Shown one piece after another: positions 41,865 to 53,118 of a stretch of DNA of 64,000 nt. This DNA is from Heterocephalus glaber (Eukaryota > Chordata > Mammalia > Rodentia > Bathyergidae): the NCBI RefSeq assembly GCF_000247695.1, contig NW_004624781.1, positions 5,070,252 through 5,134,251 of the forward strand. Direction: 5' to 3'. Numbering within the stretch: the first letter of the stretch is position 1; the number at the start of each line of letters is the position of its first letter. The position numbers were made by a program, and so were the translations under genes. The notes below the pieces were generated by a model. That model saw nothing but the letters and a program-made list of their open reading frames with translations. It was not told where the DNA came from and did not search any database.

Positions 41865-42075
41865 TTAAGAGTTTGGGGTTCTGGAGCCAATCTGCCTGAC
41901 TTTGATGGCCAGATCCATACTTAATAGCTACTTTCTGGAGGTTAAATTACTCTACAGCAGGGATTGATAATACTACATATAGCACCGTGGCATTGTGAGG
42001 ATTAAGTGTGTTAATTAATATAAAATACTTAGAACAATGCCTGGCACATGGACAGCCTTCACTAATTCATCTTCT
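41865..42075 (+). repeat. MIR SINE
   Basis: Near full-length MIR: ctggagccaatctgcctgactttgatggcc...cttaatagctactttctgg...gtgaggattaagtgtgttaattaatataaaatacttagaacaatgcctggcac. Confidence 0.9.
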
Positions 42076-42456
42076 TTTTACCCTAAAGCTCAGTGGTCTC
42101 ATGTATCATATGACATAATACAGTCCACCTCTGGTGAGTGACCGAGCATCTCTTGTCAGGGAGGGTCTGAAAGAGGCCCCTGGCCCCCAACTTGCCCTCC
42201 AGCCCGCTTTCCCTTCAGTCTACACGGTGTGGCTAACAGGGTGTTCTCTCTAGCACATCTGCGTGGCTCAGTAGCCTGGACTGTGTGTTGCAAACTGCTG
42301 GTCTTACCCATTGGTCTTGGGATCAGTGGACTGTGAGTGGATATAAACATTTTAAAAAATGAAAATGAAAAGAATAGAATGCAAAATGATCAGAGGGCAT
42401 CATAGATAATTAGGGTCAGTGTGAAGTGTGAAGAGTGGCTTGTTGAAGCTCATGTT

Positions 42457-42499
<43 letters not shown>

Positions 42500-43140
42500 C
42501 ATGTACAGGCACCATGCATTTCTGACTGAGGAGTGCAGTAAGCAAAGTTTAAAGGCCAAGATCTGGAGCCCCCAAGGATTTCCTCTGCTTGCTGCGAGCG
42601 AGTGAGCTGAGGAAGGCTTCCCGTGCTAGGAAGCAGAACCGGTCTGGTGGCAGCGTGGAGGGACATCTGTCAGGCAGTCCCCTCACCCAGATGGGGAGAT
42701 CTGAAGGGGAGGACAGGTGACCTGATAGTTGAATGAAGTCAACAGGACTTGGAAGACACCACTACACACACACACACCGCTTAAGCACTATATCTTCTGG
42801 ACTACATTATTTCCCAGGATTGTTTTGCGGCCCGGGGAAGTGCTGTTTTGCTTTATATTGACTCAGGCCATCCCTTTCTGGCTCCTCTTCCCCACCTCTC
42901 CTCAGATGGCACCTGCTCCCCCAGTTCCAGCTCCTCCTGGCAGCTCTGACCCTACTCAGACCCGTCTCCCTTTGCTCAGACTCGAAGATGAGCACCTCAG
43001 ACACAAACTTGGAGAAGAGGTTTAGACTCTGCAGAGACCTCCAGTCATCGCCAGAGCCCTGGGCAGGATGCCAGCTTCATGGAAGGCATGTTCTGGGACT
43101 TCCCAGCTGGGGAGGTGTGCTTTGAGAGACAAGAGTTGAA
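42076..43140. other. Single-copy sequence with GT repeat
   Basis: Nothing recognised apart from (GT)n at 42,460-42,497. Frames here show no domain. Confidence 0.4.
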
Positions 43141-43142
43141 AG

Positions 43143-43310
43143 GAGTCCAGTACAGTGGCATGCACCAGTAATCCCAGCTACTCAGGAGTCTGAGGCAGGA
43201 GGATCACAAGTGGAAGGCCAACCTGGGGAACTTAGTAAGAGCCTGTGGAAGGAAGGGAGGAAGGAAGGAAGGAAGGAAGGAAGGAAGGAAGGAAGGAAGG
43301 AAGGAACAAA
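43143..43310 (+). repeat. B1 SINE with (GGAA)n tail
   Basis: gtccagtacagtggcatgcaccagtaatcccagc, tail replaced by about 65 bp of GGAA repeats (43,242-43,306). Confidence 0.9.
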
Positions 43311-43574
43311 GAAAGAGTTGAAAGTATTAAGAATGGGGGCAGTTGACACTGGGACTGCCATTTTGGTTTTGCTTACCCAGAGTTAAGTGTGTGGGAGGTA
43401 AAGTTCCTTCTAGCACTTGGGACTTCAGCTCCCCTCCAACCCACCCTCACTTCAGACCTCTGGCTAGAAGAGGGCGACCCTATCAAGGCAGGACATCTGA
43501 AGCCAAAAGCAGGGGAACTTGACCTCAGCCAGGTAAGGCTACACTGAGACCCAGGGCGACCCAAGGCCCTTTCC

Positions 43575-43940
43575 CCATTCATTTTCTTTCTCTTTCTCTC
43601 CCTCTCTCTCTCTCTTCTCCCTTACTTCTTTCTGTCTTTCTTTCTCTATTTCTTTGTTTTATTTTGGTACTAGGGATCGAACTTGGGACCTTGTGCTTGC
43701 AAGGCAGGTGCTGGAACCACTGAGCTAAATCCCCAGCCCTCTTTTTCTCTTTCTTTATGTTGTGGTGTTGGTGACGTAACCCAGGGCTTTGCATGTGCTA
43801 AGCAAGTGCTCCTACAACTGTGCTACATCCCAGCCACTGCTTGTTTGTTTGTTTTTACAATGCTCTATGATGCTCAGGCTTGACTTTGGGTATCACTCAT
43901 GATAAGCAAGCACTCTATCACTGAGCTACACTCCCTGTCC
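43575..43940 (-). repeat. (CT)n, young ID and two dIDs, reverse
   Basis: CT-rich tract (43,575-43,655), ID (43,665-43,738; ggtactagggatcgaac...gagctaaatccccagccc), dID (43,770-43,835) and a second dID (43,870-43,938; ctgagctacactccctgtcc). Confidence 0.85.
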
Positions 43941-43944
43941 TTTT

Positions 43945-44262
43945 TAAATTTTACTTTGAAATAGGAGTCTTAGCCAGCATGGTGGCACATGCCTGTGTAA
44001 TCGCAGCACTCAAGGGGAAGAGGATCACCATGAGTTCTGAGAGTTTGAGGTCAGCCTGGGCTACACAGTGAGACTCTGTCTCCAAAAAAAGAAGAAGAGG
44101 AGGAGGAGGGGGAGGGGGAGGGGGAGGAAGAGGAGGAGGAGGAGGAGGAGGGGGAGGAAACAGGAGTCTTATTAAGTCATCCAGGCTGGCCTTGAACTTA
44201 TCCTCCTACCTCAGCCTCCTGAGTAGCTGAGATTATAGGTATGTGCCACCAAACCCAGCTGA
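43945..44262 (-). repeat. B1 SINE split by a forward B1 and GGA repeat
   Basis: Reverse B1 begins at tttgaaataggagtctta (43,955), is broken, and resumes at aacaggagtcttattaagtcatccaggctgg (44,160). aggagtctta on both sides is the TSD of the insert. Confidence 0.88.
43974..44158 (+). repeat. Nested B1 SINE with (GGA)n tail
   Basis: gccagcatggtggcacatgcctgtgtaatcgcagcac through ctccaaaaaaag, then about 70 bp of GGA/GGGA repeats. Confidence 0.9.
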
Positions 44263-44640
44263 CACTCAGTTTTAAGGACAACCAGCTTGTTTCAAGTGGA
44301 TTCCTGAGACTGGGGCCTTAAACCTCATGCTGATAGCACTGTGGGTGTCATCAAGGTTGACAACACCCTCCTTTCAATTTGCCATGAGCACAGTCCATCA
44401 GTGAGTGCATAACTCAGTTCAGCTCAGTAAATTCCATGTTCCTCACTTGCAAAGTCTTTCTAACCGCAGCATTTACTGTAGGAGGCTGAGAGCAAGCACT
44501 AAAGCAACATGGTGAAACACCCTAGGAAACGCCTCCAGCAAAGCAGGCATGCAACAGATTGATCAGTTCTCACCACCCTCCTTACAGGGATACCATGTTT
44601 GATAACTCATCTGAAAATTACTGAAAACACATACATTTAA
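44263..44640. other. Single-copy sequence, nothing recognised
   Basis: No repeat or exon recognised. Confidence 0.4.
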
Positions 44641-44759
44641 ACCTCTCAACTTCAATTATGCTTAGAAAGAAAGAACTAAACAAAGACTCACAAAATCTCT
44701 TTCCACTTCCCAGATTAAACTGCTGTTATCAGTTCACTCTGTATCTATCCTTACCAGTT

Positions 44760-45790
44760 TTCTTTGAGTTTACATGGATGTTAAGTTTCTTCTTTGTGCT
44801 TTTAAAAAGTACAGAAATTCAATCACTTGGGTTGATAACAAAGTCACTATCTTGATGACAAAACCCATTCCTGCAAGAATAGCACTAATCTATGAAGGCA
44901 GAGCCTCACGTCTTATCATCTGTGAGGACTTGCTTCTCAACTTTGCTTTGAAGATTACATTTCTAACAGATGATCTTTGGGGGATACATTCAAACCTAGC
45001 ATCATCTAATTTCCCCACTTGCTTTCCCCATTTAATAGATCACAAACATCTTTGTAGGTTAGTTTATATGGGTCCTCCTCATTCTTTATGTAGGCTGCAC
45101 AAATAGATGTGCCATGCAGCATTCATTTACACATGACTGACTGATGAGCATTTATGCTGTCTCCACTTTTGCTATTATAAGCAGAGCTGCAATGCCAGTC
45201 TCTTCTGTATCTCTATGCATTCGCACAAGGTGTCTGTCAGCTGGATTTCTAGAAGTGGATCCACCAGGTCAGAGAGCATGACACATGCTAATTGTGACAG
45301 ACACCACCAAAGGATATTCCTCACCCACTAATAGTACAGTGTGTCTGTTTCCTTGCTGGGTATCACCTGTCATTCTAGTGTTTTCTAATCTGATGGGGAA
45401 AAAAATAGTATCGTAGCGCTTTATGTTGCACTTCTTTAACTAAAGTAAGGTCATTCAGTCATCATTTTATCTTTGGGAGGTTTGCTTTTTGTCCTCTGTG
45501 AATTGCCCGTTTAAACTCCAACCCATTTTTCTGTTGGACATTCTACATTTTTCTTATTAAACTATAATACACTCTTCGTATAGGAAGGACATTTCCCTTT
45601 CATCTGTTTCACGTGCTGCGGATATCTTTGTCCACTCTGCAATCTACCTTCTGACTTTGTTTATAGGATCTTTTGTCATCCCGAGTTTAAAATATTTTAT
45701 GTAGTCAGATGATGTGTTTGTTCACTTCTCCCTCCTGCCTTCTGATTTGTTCTCTGCTTTTGAAAGCCCTTCTTTTCTGACTTTCCTGGG
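44760..45790 (-). mobile_element. Ancient LINE-1, antisense ORF2 3' part
   Basis: gagcatttatgctgtctccacttttgctattataagcagagctgcaatg, agaagtggatccaccaggtcagagagcatg, ctttgtgaattgcccg-type text and gactttgtttataggatc...ttttatgtagtcagatgatg reproduce the familiar antisense L1 order over about 1 kb. Frames are closed. Confidence 0.85.
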
Positions 45791-46495
45791 CCCACTGCTG
45801 TGTTCTCCATACATGCCCAGAGACGGCTGGCAAAGGATGCCCACACCACCCCCCTGCTCAGTCCCTTCACCAGCACCCTGGCTTCCTTCTCTGTCAACAC
45901 GATGTAATAATGTCCTGAGAAGGATCACACTGTGTCAGACGAGCAGAGAGAACAGAAAGGGCTGGGGAGACCAGAGGGTTTGAGAGGGCAGTGGAGGAAG
46001 TGGGTGGGAGTCAGTGGAGCTGAATGGTGGAGAAAACAAAGGTACAGAAGAGGAATTTTATGACCTTGAACTGAGCACCTAAAAGCCATGCAGCTGATAT
46101 TCTGAGAAGGACTTTTAAAGCCAACAGCATCTTGGAAACAAATTCCATTTAATTTTTTTTTTCAAAACCTATTTCATTCTCTGTAAGTGTTACACAGTGG
46201 CTAGTCCCCACACCTGAGAAGCAATATAAAAACCTCCTGCCAGACTCAAAATGAAAGAAAAGAAATTGGAAAATCAGACCTCAGCTCAAAAGTATGTACC
46301 CTCTTCACTGAATTTTAATATGTTTTCCAGGCTCCATAGATCAAATGTTTAAAATTTTTTTTAAATCTCAAGAAAATATGGATACTCTGGTTAGAGTGAG
46401 TTTGAGTTCTTTATCTTTCTTTAGTTCATTTCTTGAGAAAATAAAGAGAAAAAGCCCATTCAAACCCACCCAGGGACATGATGCTGCCTCCTGCC
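45791..46495. other. Single-copy sequence, nothing recognised
   Basis: No repeat or exon recognised. Confidence 0.4.
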
Positions 46496-46499
46496 TCAC

Positions 46500-46553
46500 A
46501 ACACAAGCACAAGGTCCCAAGTTTGATCCCCCGGTACCAAAAAAAAAAAAGGC
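46500..46553 (+). repeat. 5'-truncated ID SINE
   Basis: acaagcacaaggtcccaagtttgatcccccggtacc plus A12. The A-box half is missing. Confidence 0.88.
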
Positions 46554-46654
46554 CCACACATCCATATATGGGGGGCGGGGCAGGGGGACCCTAACCAGTA
46601 CCAACTCTCTCTCCTTATAACAGCCCAAAGGTCAGCAGGACGTGACTGAGGTTG

Positions 46655-46733
46655 CAGAGGTGGCAAACCTATGGCACGTTTGCCCCAGCAGGCTGTCTGT
46701 ATCATTAGAGCTCTAAAAGGTTTGCCATCACTG
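46655..46733. mobile_element. Short hAT-like inverted-repeat element (MITE)
   Basis: Left end cagaggtggcaaacct and right end aggtttgccatcactg are imperfect inverted repeats (14 of 16 positions pair) around a 47-bp core starting atggcacgtttgcc. The CAG...CTG termini and sequence recall non-autonomous hAT elements seen patchily in mammals. An 8-bp TSD is not clear (ctgaggtt versus cttagggg, 5 of 8). Non-coding. Confidence 0.6.
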
Positions 46734-46734
46734 G

Positions 46735-47760
46735 CTTAGGGGGTCATTTGGGTCACTGCAGCCAACATGCCTAGAGCAATGCCCAGTGCCCCCAGCAGTC
46801 TGTTGCCCCTGACTCTGGTGTTCTACCACCAGGTGACAAAGCTGTCCCCTGCTTCTACAGCAATACATGCTGCAGCCTTGCTCTGTCTGCCTCCTCTCTA
46901 CATATCTGAGGTTTCCACTTCTGCCCCGGCCTCCTGGGCACAGGGTGCTCTCTGAGACTACATTCAGACTCTCCAAAGGACAGGGTCTGACTGGCTCAGT
47001 TACTTACTGTCCTTTTGGGGATGTCTTACTGGCTGTCCATCTGCAGACACCTGTTCTTTGGTTTGTTTTCAGTGTTTCCTCTGTGCTGGAAGAGTTAAAT
47101 GGTCAGCTTTCCTCAGAAGGATCTCCACATGGGTATGAAGGGTGGGAGAGTAAAATAAGCAACTTTTCAATGCCAAGTCCTCCTGTCAACAGGCACGACT
47201 ACAAGAGTTGATGTCTATTGTTCAAGGTTATAGTAGACTAAAGGAATTTATGATAGAGAAGGGAAATGGAAGATGAGAAAGTATTTACAATTATTAACCA
47301 GATGTTATCAATTAATCAACATTATTAATCACTTTCTAAACAATAAAAATTATTGTAGAGATAACTCAAGAAGCTACTGATTAGGGCCACTTAATAGCAG
47401 GGTGAGTCCAGCCCCTCCAGTAAACCTGAGCACCCCCTTGTTAGACCACTGACTAACACTTGAAGCTCAGAATGAATCTGAGCCCTGGAAATGCTAAGCT
47501 GGGTTCTAAAGACTGCTCAGAACAACTTAAGATTTTTATTACTGATCTGTCATCACCCCTTTGTTCCACTAACAAAAGTCATCCACAGGCCAAAGGGTAC
47601 AATCTCTGCACAGACATCAGGCTTTTAATGGTTTTTCCATCTCCCCAGACACTCTTGGGACTCAGTTTAGGCACGGGCTCTTGGCGTAAATTTCAAGCTT
47701 CCATGTCAAAACACATGTTCATGTCTCCACCCATCATCTTTGCTGGTAACCACACTTACA
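46735..47760. other. Single-copy sequence, nothing recognised
   Basis: No repeat recognised. Frames of 103-114 codons on the plus strand lack domains. Confidence 0.4.
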
Positions 47761-47764
47761 ACTG

Positions 47765-47975
47765 CTGTTGAAAATCCTAGGCATGTCCTAGGTGCTTTAC
47801 ATAGTGGGTCCTTTCAGTGCTATTGTGCCCACCTTGAAGATGAGACACTCGGGCAAGGTGCTGGTGCAGAAGGGTTGGGGAAGACCAGATGCCAAAGCCA
47901 CGAGAAGGAGGTGGCTGGGCTGGGAACCCAAAGGACACTTCCTAACCCAGGCTGGTCTCTGTGTGGCTCTGCTCG
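47765..47975 (-). repeat. MIR SINE fragment
   Basis: taggtgctttacatagtgggtcctttcagtgc...gaagatgagacactcgggcaaggtgctggtgcag...gctgggaacccaaagg aligns to antisense MIR. Confidence 0.65.
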
Positions 47976-48014
47976 GGCTTTCTCCTTCCTGTTCTCCTTA
48001 GATATTTTATAAAG

Positions 48015-48195
48015 TTGTTTTGGCTGCTGTTGTTGGCTGTGCATATATCTCTGAGAACCTGCTGTCAAATCTTTTAGATTTATACCCAGAAGGGGGATTG
48101 CTGGATCACATGGTAGTTCCATTTTTAAGTTTTTGAGGACCCCCCCCCAGACTTTTCCATAGTGGTTGTACCAACAAGCCCCACCCTCAACACTG
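48015..48195 (-). mobile_element. LINE-1 fragment, antisense ORF2
   Basis: tagatttatacccagaagggggattgctggatcacatggtagttcc...ttttccatagtggttgtacc is the diagnostic antisense L1 ORF2 stretch. Confidence 0.92.
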
Positions 48196-48660
48196 GGTAA
48201 TTATTCCAATTCATTATTTAGACTGTAAACCATACATACATATTATCTACTCAATAAAATATAATAAACCAAAATAAAATAAAGCTTTTGAGGAAAAAAT
48301 TCATGTGAGGAAATACTGAGCATAGGAATATTAAGAATAGATCTTTCTTTCTTTGGGTGCTCACTGACTTCCTGTTATTAGCTAAGTCAAGATATGTAAA
48401 TTACCGTGTTTCTTTTTTGCCTCAGTTGCCTGGAAGCACAGAATTAAATGCAGAGCTCAGCTACGGAAGCTTTCACTTATCTAGATTTCTGGTAAACCCT
48501 CCCCACCATCCTACCCCTTTCTTGGCTTTTGTTAATTTACCCTTGTTTCTGGCTTTCATCATAAACCCATTCTAACACCTTTTTTTTTTTTTCCATTCTA
48601 ACACTTTTGAGGCAAAAACAATCAACCAAAAAGATAGAATAATCATAAATATTTGATTTA
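48196..48660. other. Single-copy AT-rich sequence
   Basis: Nothing recognised. Confidence 0.4.
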
Positions 48661-48674
48661 AGAAGACAGAAGAA

Positions 48675-48745
48675 GACTGGGGCCTTAAGCTTAGTAGTAT
48701 AGTGTTATCCTAGGCTCTGGATTCGATCCCCAGCACAGGAAGAAG
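48675..48745 (+). repeat. dID/ID-type SINE
   Basis: tggggccttaagcttagtagtatagtg...gattcgatccccagcac, a diverged ID with intact B-box-like motif. Confidence 0.75.
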
Positions 48746-48789
48746 ATAGAAAAATGGGTACTCTTACTTTTCAGTTTTGTTTTGTTTTG

Positions 48790-48870
48790 GTTTTTAGTAC
48801 CAGGGATCAAACTTGGGACCTTGCGCTTGTGAGGCAGGCGGCAGAACCCCTGAGCTAAATCCCCGGCCGC
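48790..48870 (-). repeat. ID SINE, reverse
   Basis: gtaccagggatcaaacttgggaccttgcgcttgtgaggcagg...gagctaaatccccggcc. Confidence 0.93.
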
Positions 48871-48987
48871 TAAGTCAATTTTGAAAAAGCATGCAGCAAC
48901 TAAGGAGAGTGAGCTAGAGCTATGACTGACTCCATTCTTTGTGGCTATAACTAAACAACCAAGACTGGGTAATTTATAAAGAATAGA

Positions 48988-49215
48988 GCCAGGCATGGTG
49001 GTAGATGTGTAATCCCAGCACTCTGGGAGGCTGAGGTAGGAGGATCACAAGTTCAAGCCCAGAACAGGTAACTTAATGACTTAGCAAGGTCCTTAATTTA
49101 AAAAAGAAAGGAAGGAAGGAAGGAAGGAAGGAAGGAAGGAAGGAAGGAAGAAAGAAAGGCAGGCAGGCAGGCAGGCTGGGCTGTAGCTTAGTGCAAAGGC
49201 TCAGGTTCAATCTCA
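48988..49215 (+). repeat. B1-dID SINE with (GGAA)n linker
   Basis: agccaggcatggtggtagatgtgtaatcccagc, GGAA/GGCA repeats (49,108-49,175), then a dID (ggctgtagcttagtgcaaaggctcaggttcaatc). Confidence 0.9.
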
Positions 49216-49229
49216 TTAAAAAAAGAATA

Positions 49230-49318
49230 GAGGTGGGTTGGGGATTTAGCTCAGTGTTTCTGCCACCTGCTTCCCAAGCGCAAGGTCCTGAGTTCAATCC
49301 CTGGTACCAAAAAAAAAA
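49230..49318 (+). repeat. Young ID SINE with TSD
   Basis: gttggggatttagctcagtgtttctgccacctgcttcccaagcgcaag. Flanks aatagaggtg/aaagaggtg. Confidence 0.9.
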
Positions 49319-49469
49319 AAAAGAAAGAGGTGTATTTGGCTCCTGGTTGTGGGGACTGGGAAGTCCAACAGCATCATGTTGGCATCTGGTAAGGCCCCTC
49401 CTGCTGTATCATAACATGATGGAGGGCGTCACACAGCAAGACAGAGCAGACAAGCTAGCTGGTCTCCCT

Positions 49470-49755
49470 GTTTTTTTCAGTACTAAAGATCCAATCCAAG
49501 GCCTTCACAGTAAGCTACGCCCCCAGACTTTTATTTTTTTGTTTTTATTTTTAATTAATTTATTTATTTTTGGTACCGGGGATCAAACTCGGGTCCTTGA
49601 GCTTGCGCAGCAGGCGGCGAAACCACCGAGCTAAATCCCCAGCTATTTTTTTGTTTTTAGACAAGTTCTCACTAGATCCCTAAGTTGCTCAGGCTGGGCC
49701 CGAACTTGCCATTCTTCTGCCTCAGCCTCCCAGGGTTCTGGGAATACAAGCTTGC
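49470..49755 (-). repeat. B1-dID SINE with nested ID, reverse
   Basis: Reverse dID (agtactaaagatccaatccaaggcc, 49,480-49,530), reverse young ID (49,569-49,643), then reverse B1 (gacaagttctcactagatccctaagttgc...). Confidence 0.85.
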
Positions 49756-49879
49756 ATCTCTTCCTCTTGATGAAGCCACCAATGCCACTGTACCACCTTC
49801 ATGACATCATCTCATCCCAATTACCTCTGGCAGGTCTCTTTCAAATACCAATAACATAGGGATTTAGGGATTTAGGGGT

Positions 49880-50050
49880 TTTTTTTAATTTTTAAAAATT
49901 TTTTTGGAGGGTTTCCAAAATGTATGTAGTTCAGGCTGGCCTTGAACTCACCAATGTAGCCCAGGCTGCTGTCCTTGAACTCATAGCGATCCTCCGGCCT
50001 CAGCCTCCCAAGTGCTGGGATTATAGGCCTGAGTTACCACGTCTGGTAGG
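49880..50050 (-). repeat. B1 SINE with internal duplication
   Basis: gtatgtagttcaggctggccttgaactcaccaatgtagcccaggctg shows two modules. It is flanked by gggatttaggg and taggattta. Confidence 0.9.
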
Positions 50051-50149
50051 ATTTAGTTTCTAACACGTGAATTTCAGAAGGGCACAGTCAAACCCGTGCA
50101 AGCTTGATTTACTGAGAATTAATAGTGATCAAGTATGAAAAATATATAG

Positions 50150-52130
50150 AGCATCAGTTCTCAAGCATTTTGCTCTGAGGACCTTTTCATACTCATAAAT
50201 TGAGAGTACCAAGGAGCTTTTGTTTTTAAGGTTTTGTCAGTATTTACCATATGAGAAGTTAAAACTAAGACATTTTCAAAAAATATCTATTAACGTATTA
50301 AATTACGCTAATAAACTCTTTACATGTTAACATAAATCACATCCTTTTAATGAAAGTTAACATAATTTAGTGAGGAGACTGTCATTGTCTCACATTTTTA
50401 CAAACGTGTTTTAATGTCTGGCTCGATAGAGGACAGCTGGATTCTCATATCTGCCTCTGCATCCAGTCTGTTGTGATATGTTGTTTTGGTGAAAGTGTAT
50501 GAAGAACTTCTGGCCTCACACAGATATGTATTTGGAAAAGGGAGGATTATTTTAATAATCTTTTCAGATTATTGTGGATATACTTCTTTCATTGTTTACC
50601 AGAATTTGACAAGTGGTAGTTTCTCAAGGGTAAGCTGCACTGCAGGCTCTAAACCATATCAATGAACTATTCATACCCTGTTAAAATCCACTGGCTTATC
50701 TTCCACTTGGAATGAAACTTTTCTGCATGCATGATTTTGTAGCATTATACATTGGTCTTTAAAAAATAGTTCCCTGAGTTAAACAGACCTAATAGTAACA
50801 CATTTTTATTAACAATATAAAAAAACTCATCAGTTAACATCAATCTTGACACTAAAGTCTCTAATTGTTTAGAAGCTGTCCAGGTTCACTGGCTAATTAA
50901 ATCTTTAAAAATTATAATTTTTGCTTGAAAAACTGAACTTTATCCTTAGTAATAAATACTGTCAGCTTTCCCTGTGGGGACAGGATCATTTTATTTATTT
51001 TTGAGACTTTTTCTTCAAAATCCCCAAATCAGAACAACCATAGTTTGTCTGTCACTGGTTATTTCAAGTAAAAACGGTGTTTCACGGGGAAAGATAAAAG
51101 TGAATTCAGTTTTTAATTCAAACAATTGCATAAGTCCCCCCCCCTTGAGAGGTTTGCCGTTCTTTGGAAGGCAGCAGAGGTGCTTTGCATCCCATCCCAG
51201 GGCACAGACTCTCACAGAAAGGCACTGCAGAGTCGAAACTTAATAAGCCCACTCATCTGTGCTGCTTCACCAAGGCTTTCTGAAGCCAAGATATTTCTGT
51301 TACTGCAGAGAGTGGTAGGGAGGCAGCAGATTAGAACATGGTGAAGAGGCTGGACAATAGGGCGTGACCTGTCAATCACAGAGAACAGTCAAATCATGGC
51401 AGAGCTCTCAACTGCCTTCTGACTTCGGAAGAAGGATATAAAAGACTGCAAAGGGGCCTCCTTGCCACAGTCTTCATACTCTTGTAATGATCTATTCTAC
51501 ATGCAGGGCATATTTTCTTTCTTCTTTTTTTCACTTCTACTTCTTTTTTTACTTCTTATTTTCACTTCTACTTATTTATTTATTTATTTATTTGAGACAG
51601 TGTCTCACTATGTATTTCAGGCTGGCCTCAAACTCACTGTGATCCTCCTGCCTCAGCCTCCCAAGTAAAACCATAGCTTTTTTTTTTTGGTACCAGGGAT
51701 CAAACTCAGGACCTTGTGCTTACCAGGTAGGCATGGTCCAGCTGAGCTACATCCCCAGACCTCTTTAGTGTTAAGTAAACACTGGACTTTTACATCCATT
51801 AGCTGTCCTGCCAACTCTTTGAACAGGACAGAAAGAGCCTGGAAAGGACTATTGGGTACTACACTGTCTGATAACAGTAGTCCACAATACAGTACCCAGG
51901 AGGACAGTTTGGTGCCACCACCTGTATCTAAAGCACCAGCAACATCACTCACTTTTGCTTTTTGCAACATCAGTGCACATGTCAACCCCATGGGCAAAAA
52001 GCAAATAATGTCTTAGTATAATTATAAAAATATCTTTGGTCTTGTGGAGCCCTGAACTGGTTTCAGAGACCTTTAGGACTTCACAGACCTCTGCAAAGTG
52101 TGAACAGCATTTCCTCTTAGCAGTGGAAGG
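50150..52130 (+). mobile_element. Ancient hAT-like DNA transposon, about 2 kb
   Basis: The left end (tcagttctcaagcattttgctctgaggaccttttcatactc) and right end (ctttaggacttcacagacctctgcaaagtgtgaacagcatt) form degraded inverted ends. The interior reads as one continuous old repeat: gtctggctcgatagaggacagctggattctc, gtgatatgttgttttggtg, catgcatgattttgtagcattatac, caacatcagtgcacatgtcaaccccatggg. A reverse B1 and a reverse ID (51,565-51,760) interrupt it. No transposase frame survives. The family name is not certain. Confidence 0.7.
51565..51760 (-). repeat. B1 and ID SINEs, reverse
   Basis: Reverse B1 (51,590-51,665) adjoining a reverse ID (51,687-51,760; ggtaccagggatcaaac...gagctacatccccag). Confidence 0.9.
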
Positions 52131-52905
52131 TGATGCAGTGATATTTACTTTTTACTTCATGAGCTTTTCTATTTTTTGAATCCTTTACAATGAGTATGTA
52201 TTTCTTAAGTAATTAAAAACACTAAAGAACAAGATTAAATTTAAATTATAAGCAACGATTACAATATACTCAGGGAATATAAACTGCCCCATAGAACTAG
52301 TTTCATATTGAAAATATGAAGAGATTAGATACATAAAGCAGAGAGCTTAAATTATTAAACAAAACAAAACAAAAACTTCCCCCAAAGAAATACCTCATTT
52401 CCCACAGGGCTAAGGAAGGAAGCTGCAGTGTGCACTGAGGCAGAGGCGTCCACCAGACCCGGTGGCTACAAGGAGCAACCCTGATGAGACCTTCGGAGGC
52501 ACTGTGAAAGTAAATCTAAACCATTCTTTCTAGAAGGCACAGGATTAGATGTGAAGAGTGACCTGACACTTGAGAAATCCCACAGCTTCCTGCACAGAGA
52601 AGAGAAACCTAGGCGCAGGGCCTGGGGCCTAAAAGCCAGGTGTTGGGTTTCTCCCTGGTGCCCAAAGCCCTCCTCCCTATAGGCTGAGCCCCAGTCACCT
52701 CTTGCCCATGCAGGACCCCACTTCTGATTTCCTTTACTCTCCCCCCATCTTTGCCCCAAGCCTCTTGGTATCAAAGATCCTTGGGGGAAATAAAGATCTT
52801 TGATATCAGTCACCTATGCCTTAGCATAAGTGAGCCTCCACTATTACACTCCCTGTCCGGTACATTTGCTTGTTCGGCTTATCTCTGATGTGCAGATAGA
52901 AGACT
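52131..52905. other. Single-copy sequence with a hairpin
   Basis: No repeat or exon recognised. 52,769-52,805 contains an 11-bp inverted repeat (tatcaaagatc/gatctttgata) with a 15-nt loop. Confidence 0.45.
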
Positions 52906-52909
52906 GGGT

Positions 52910-53118
52910 TGTGTTGGGTGTGATGGCACACACCAGTAACCCCAGCATTCTGGAGGGCTCAGGCAGAAGGATCACAAGTTTGAGCCCGCCCGAACGATTT
53001 AGTGACTTAGTGAGACCCTTTCTCAAAATAGAAAATAAAAAAGGGCTGCAGATGTAGCTAGGTGAAAAGGTCTGGGGCTCAATCGCAGTATCACCAAAGA
53101 AGAAGAAGAAGAAAAAAG
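52910..53118 (+). repeat. B1-dID SINE with (AAG)n tail
   Basis: gttgggtgtgatggcacacaccagtaacc B1, dID ggctgcagatgtagctaggtgaaaagg, then aagaagaagaag. Confidence 0.88.

Larger units (their letters stand above)
48935..50100 (-). mobile_element. THE1/MST-like LTR (ERVL-MaLR), antisense, SINE-packed
   Basis: ggctataactaaacaaccaagactgggtaatttataaagaa (48,940), ggtgtatttggctcctggttgtggggactgggaagtcc (49,328), gcatctggtaaggcccctcc, and ctaacacgtgaatttcagaagggcac (50,060) follow reverse MST/THE1 LTR order. Four SINE insertions split it. No retroviral genes attached. Confidence 0.85.

Noticed and set aside
49108..49175. Clustered regular repeats resembling a CRISPR-like array
   Set aside because: It is a GGAA/GGCA tetranucleotide microsatellite in a SINE linker; the genome is mammalian.
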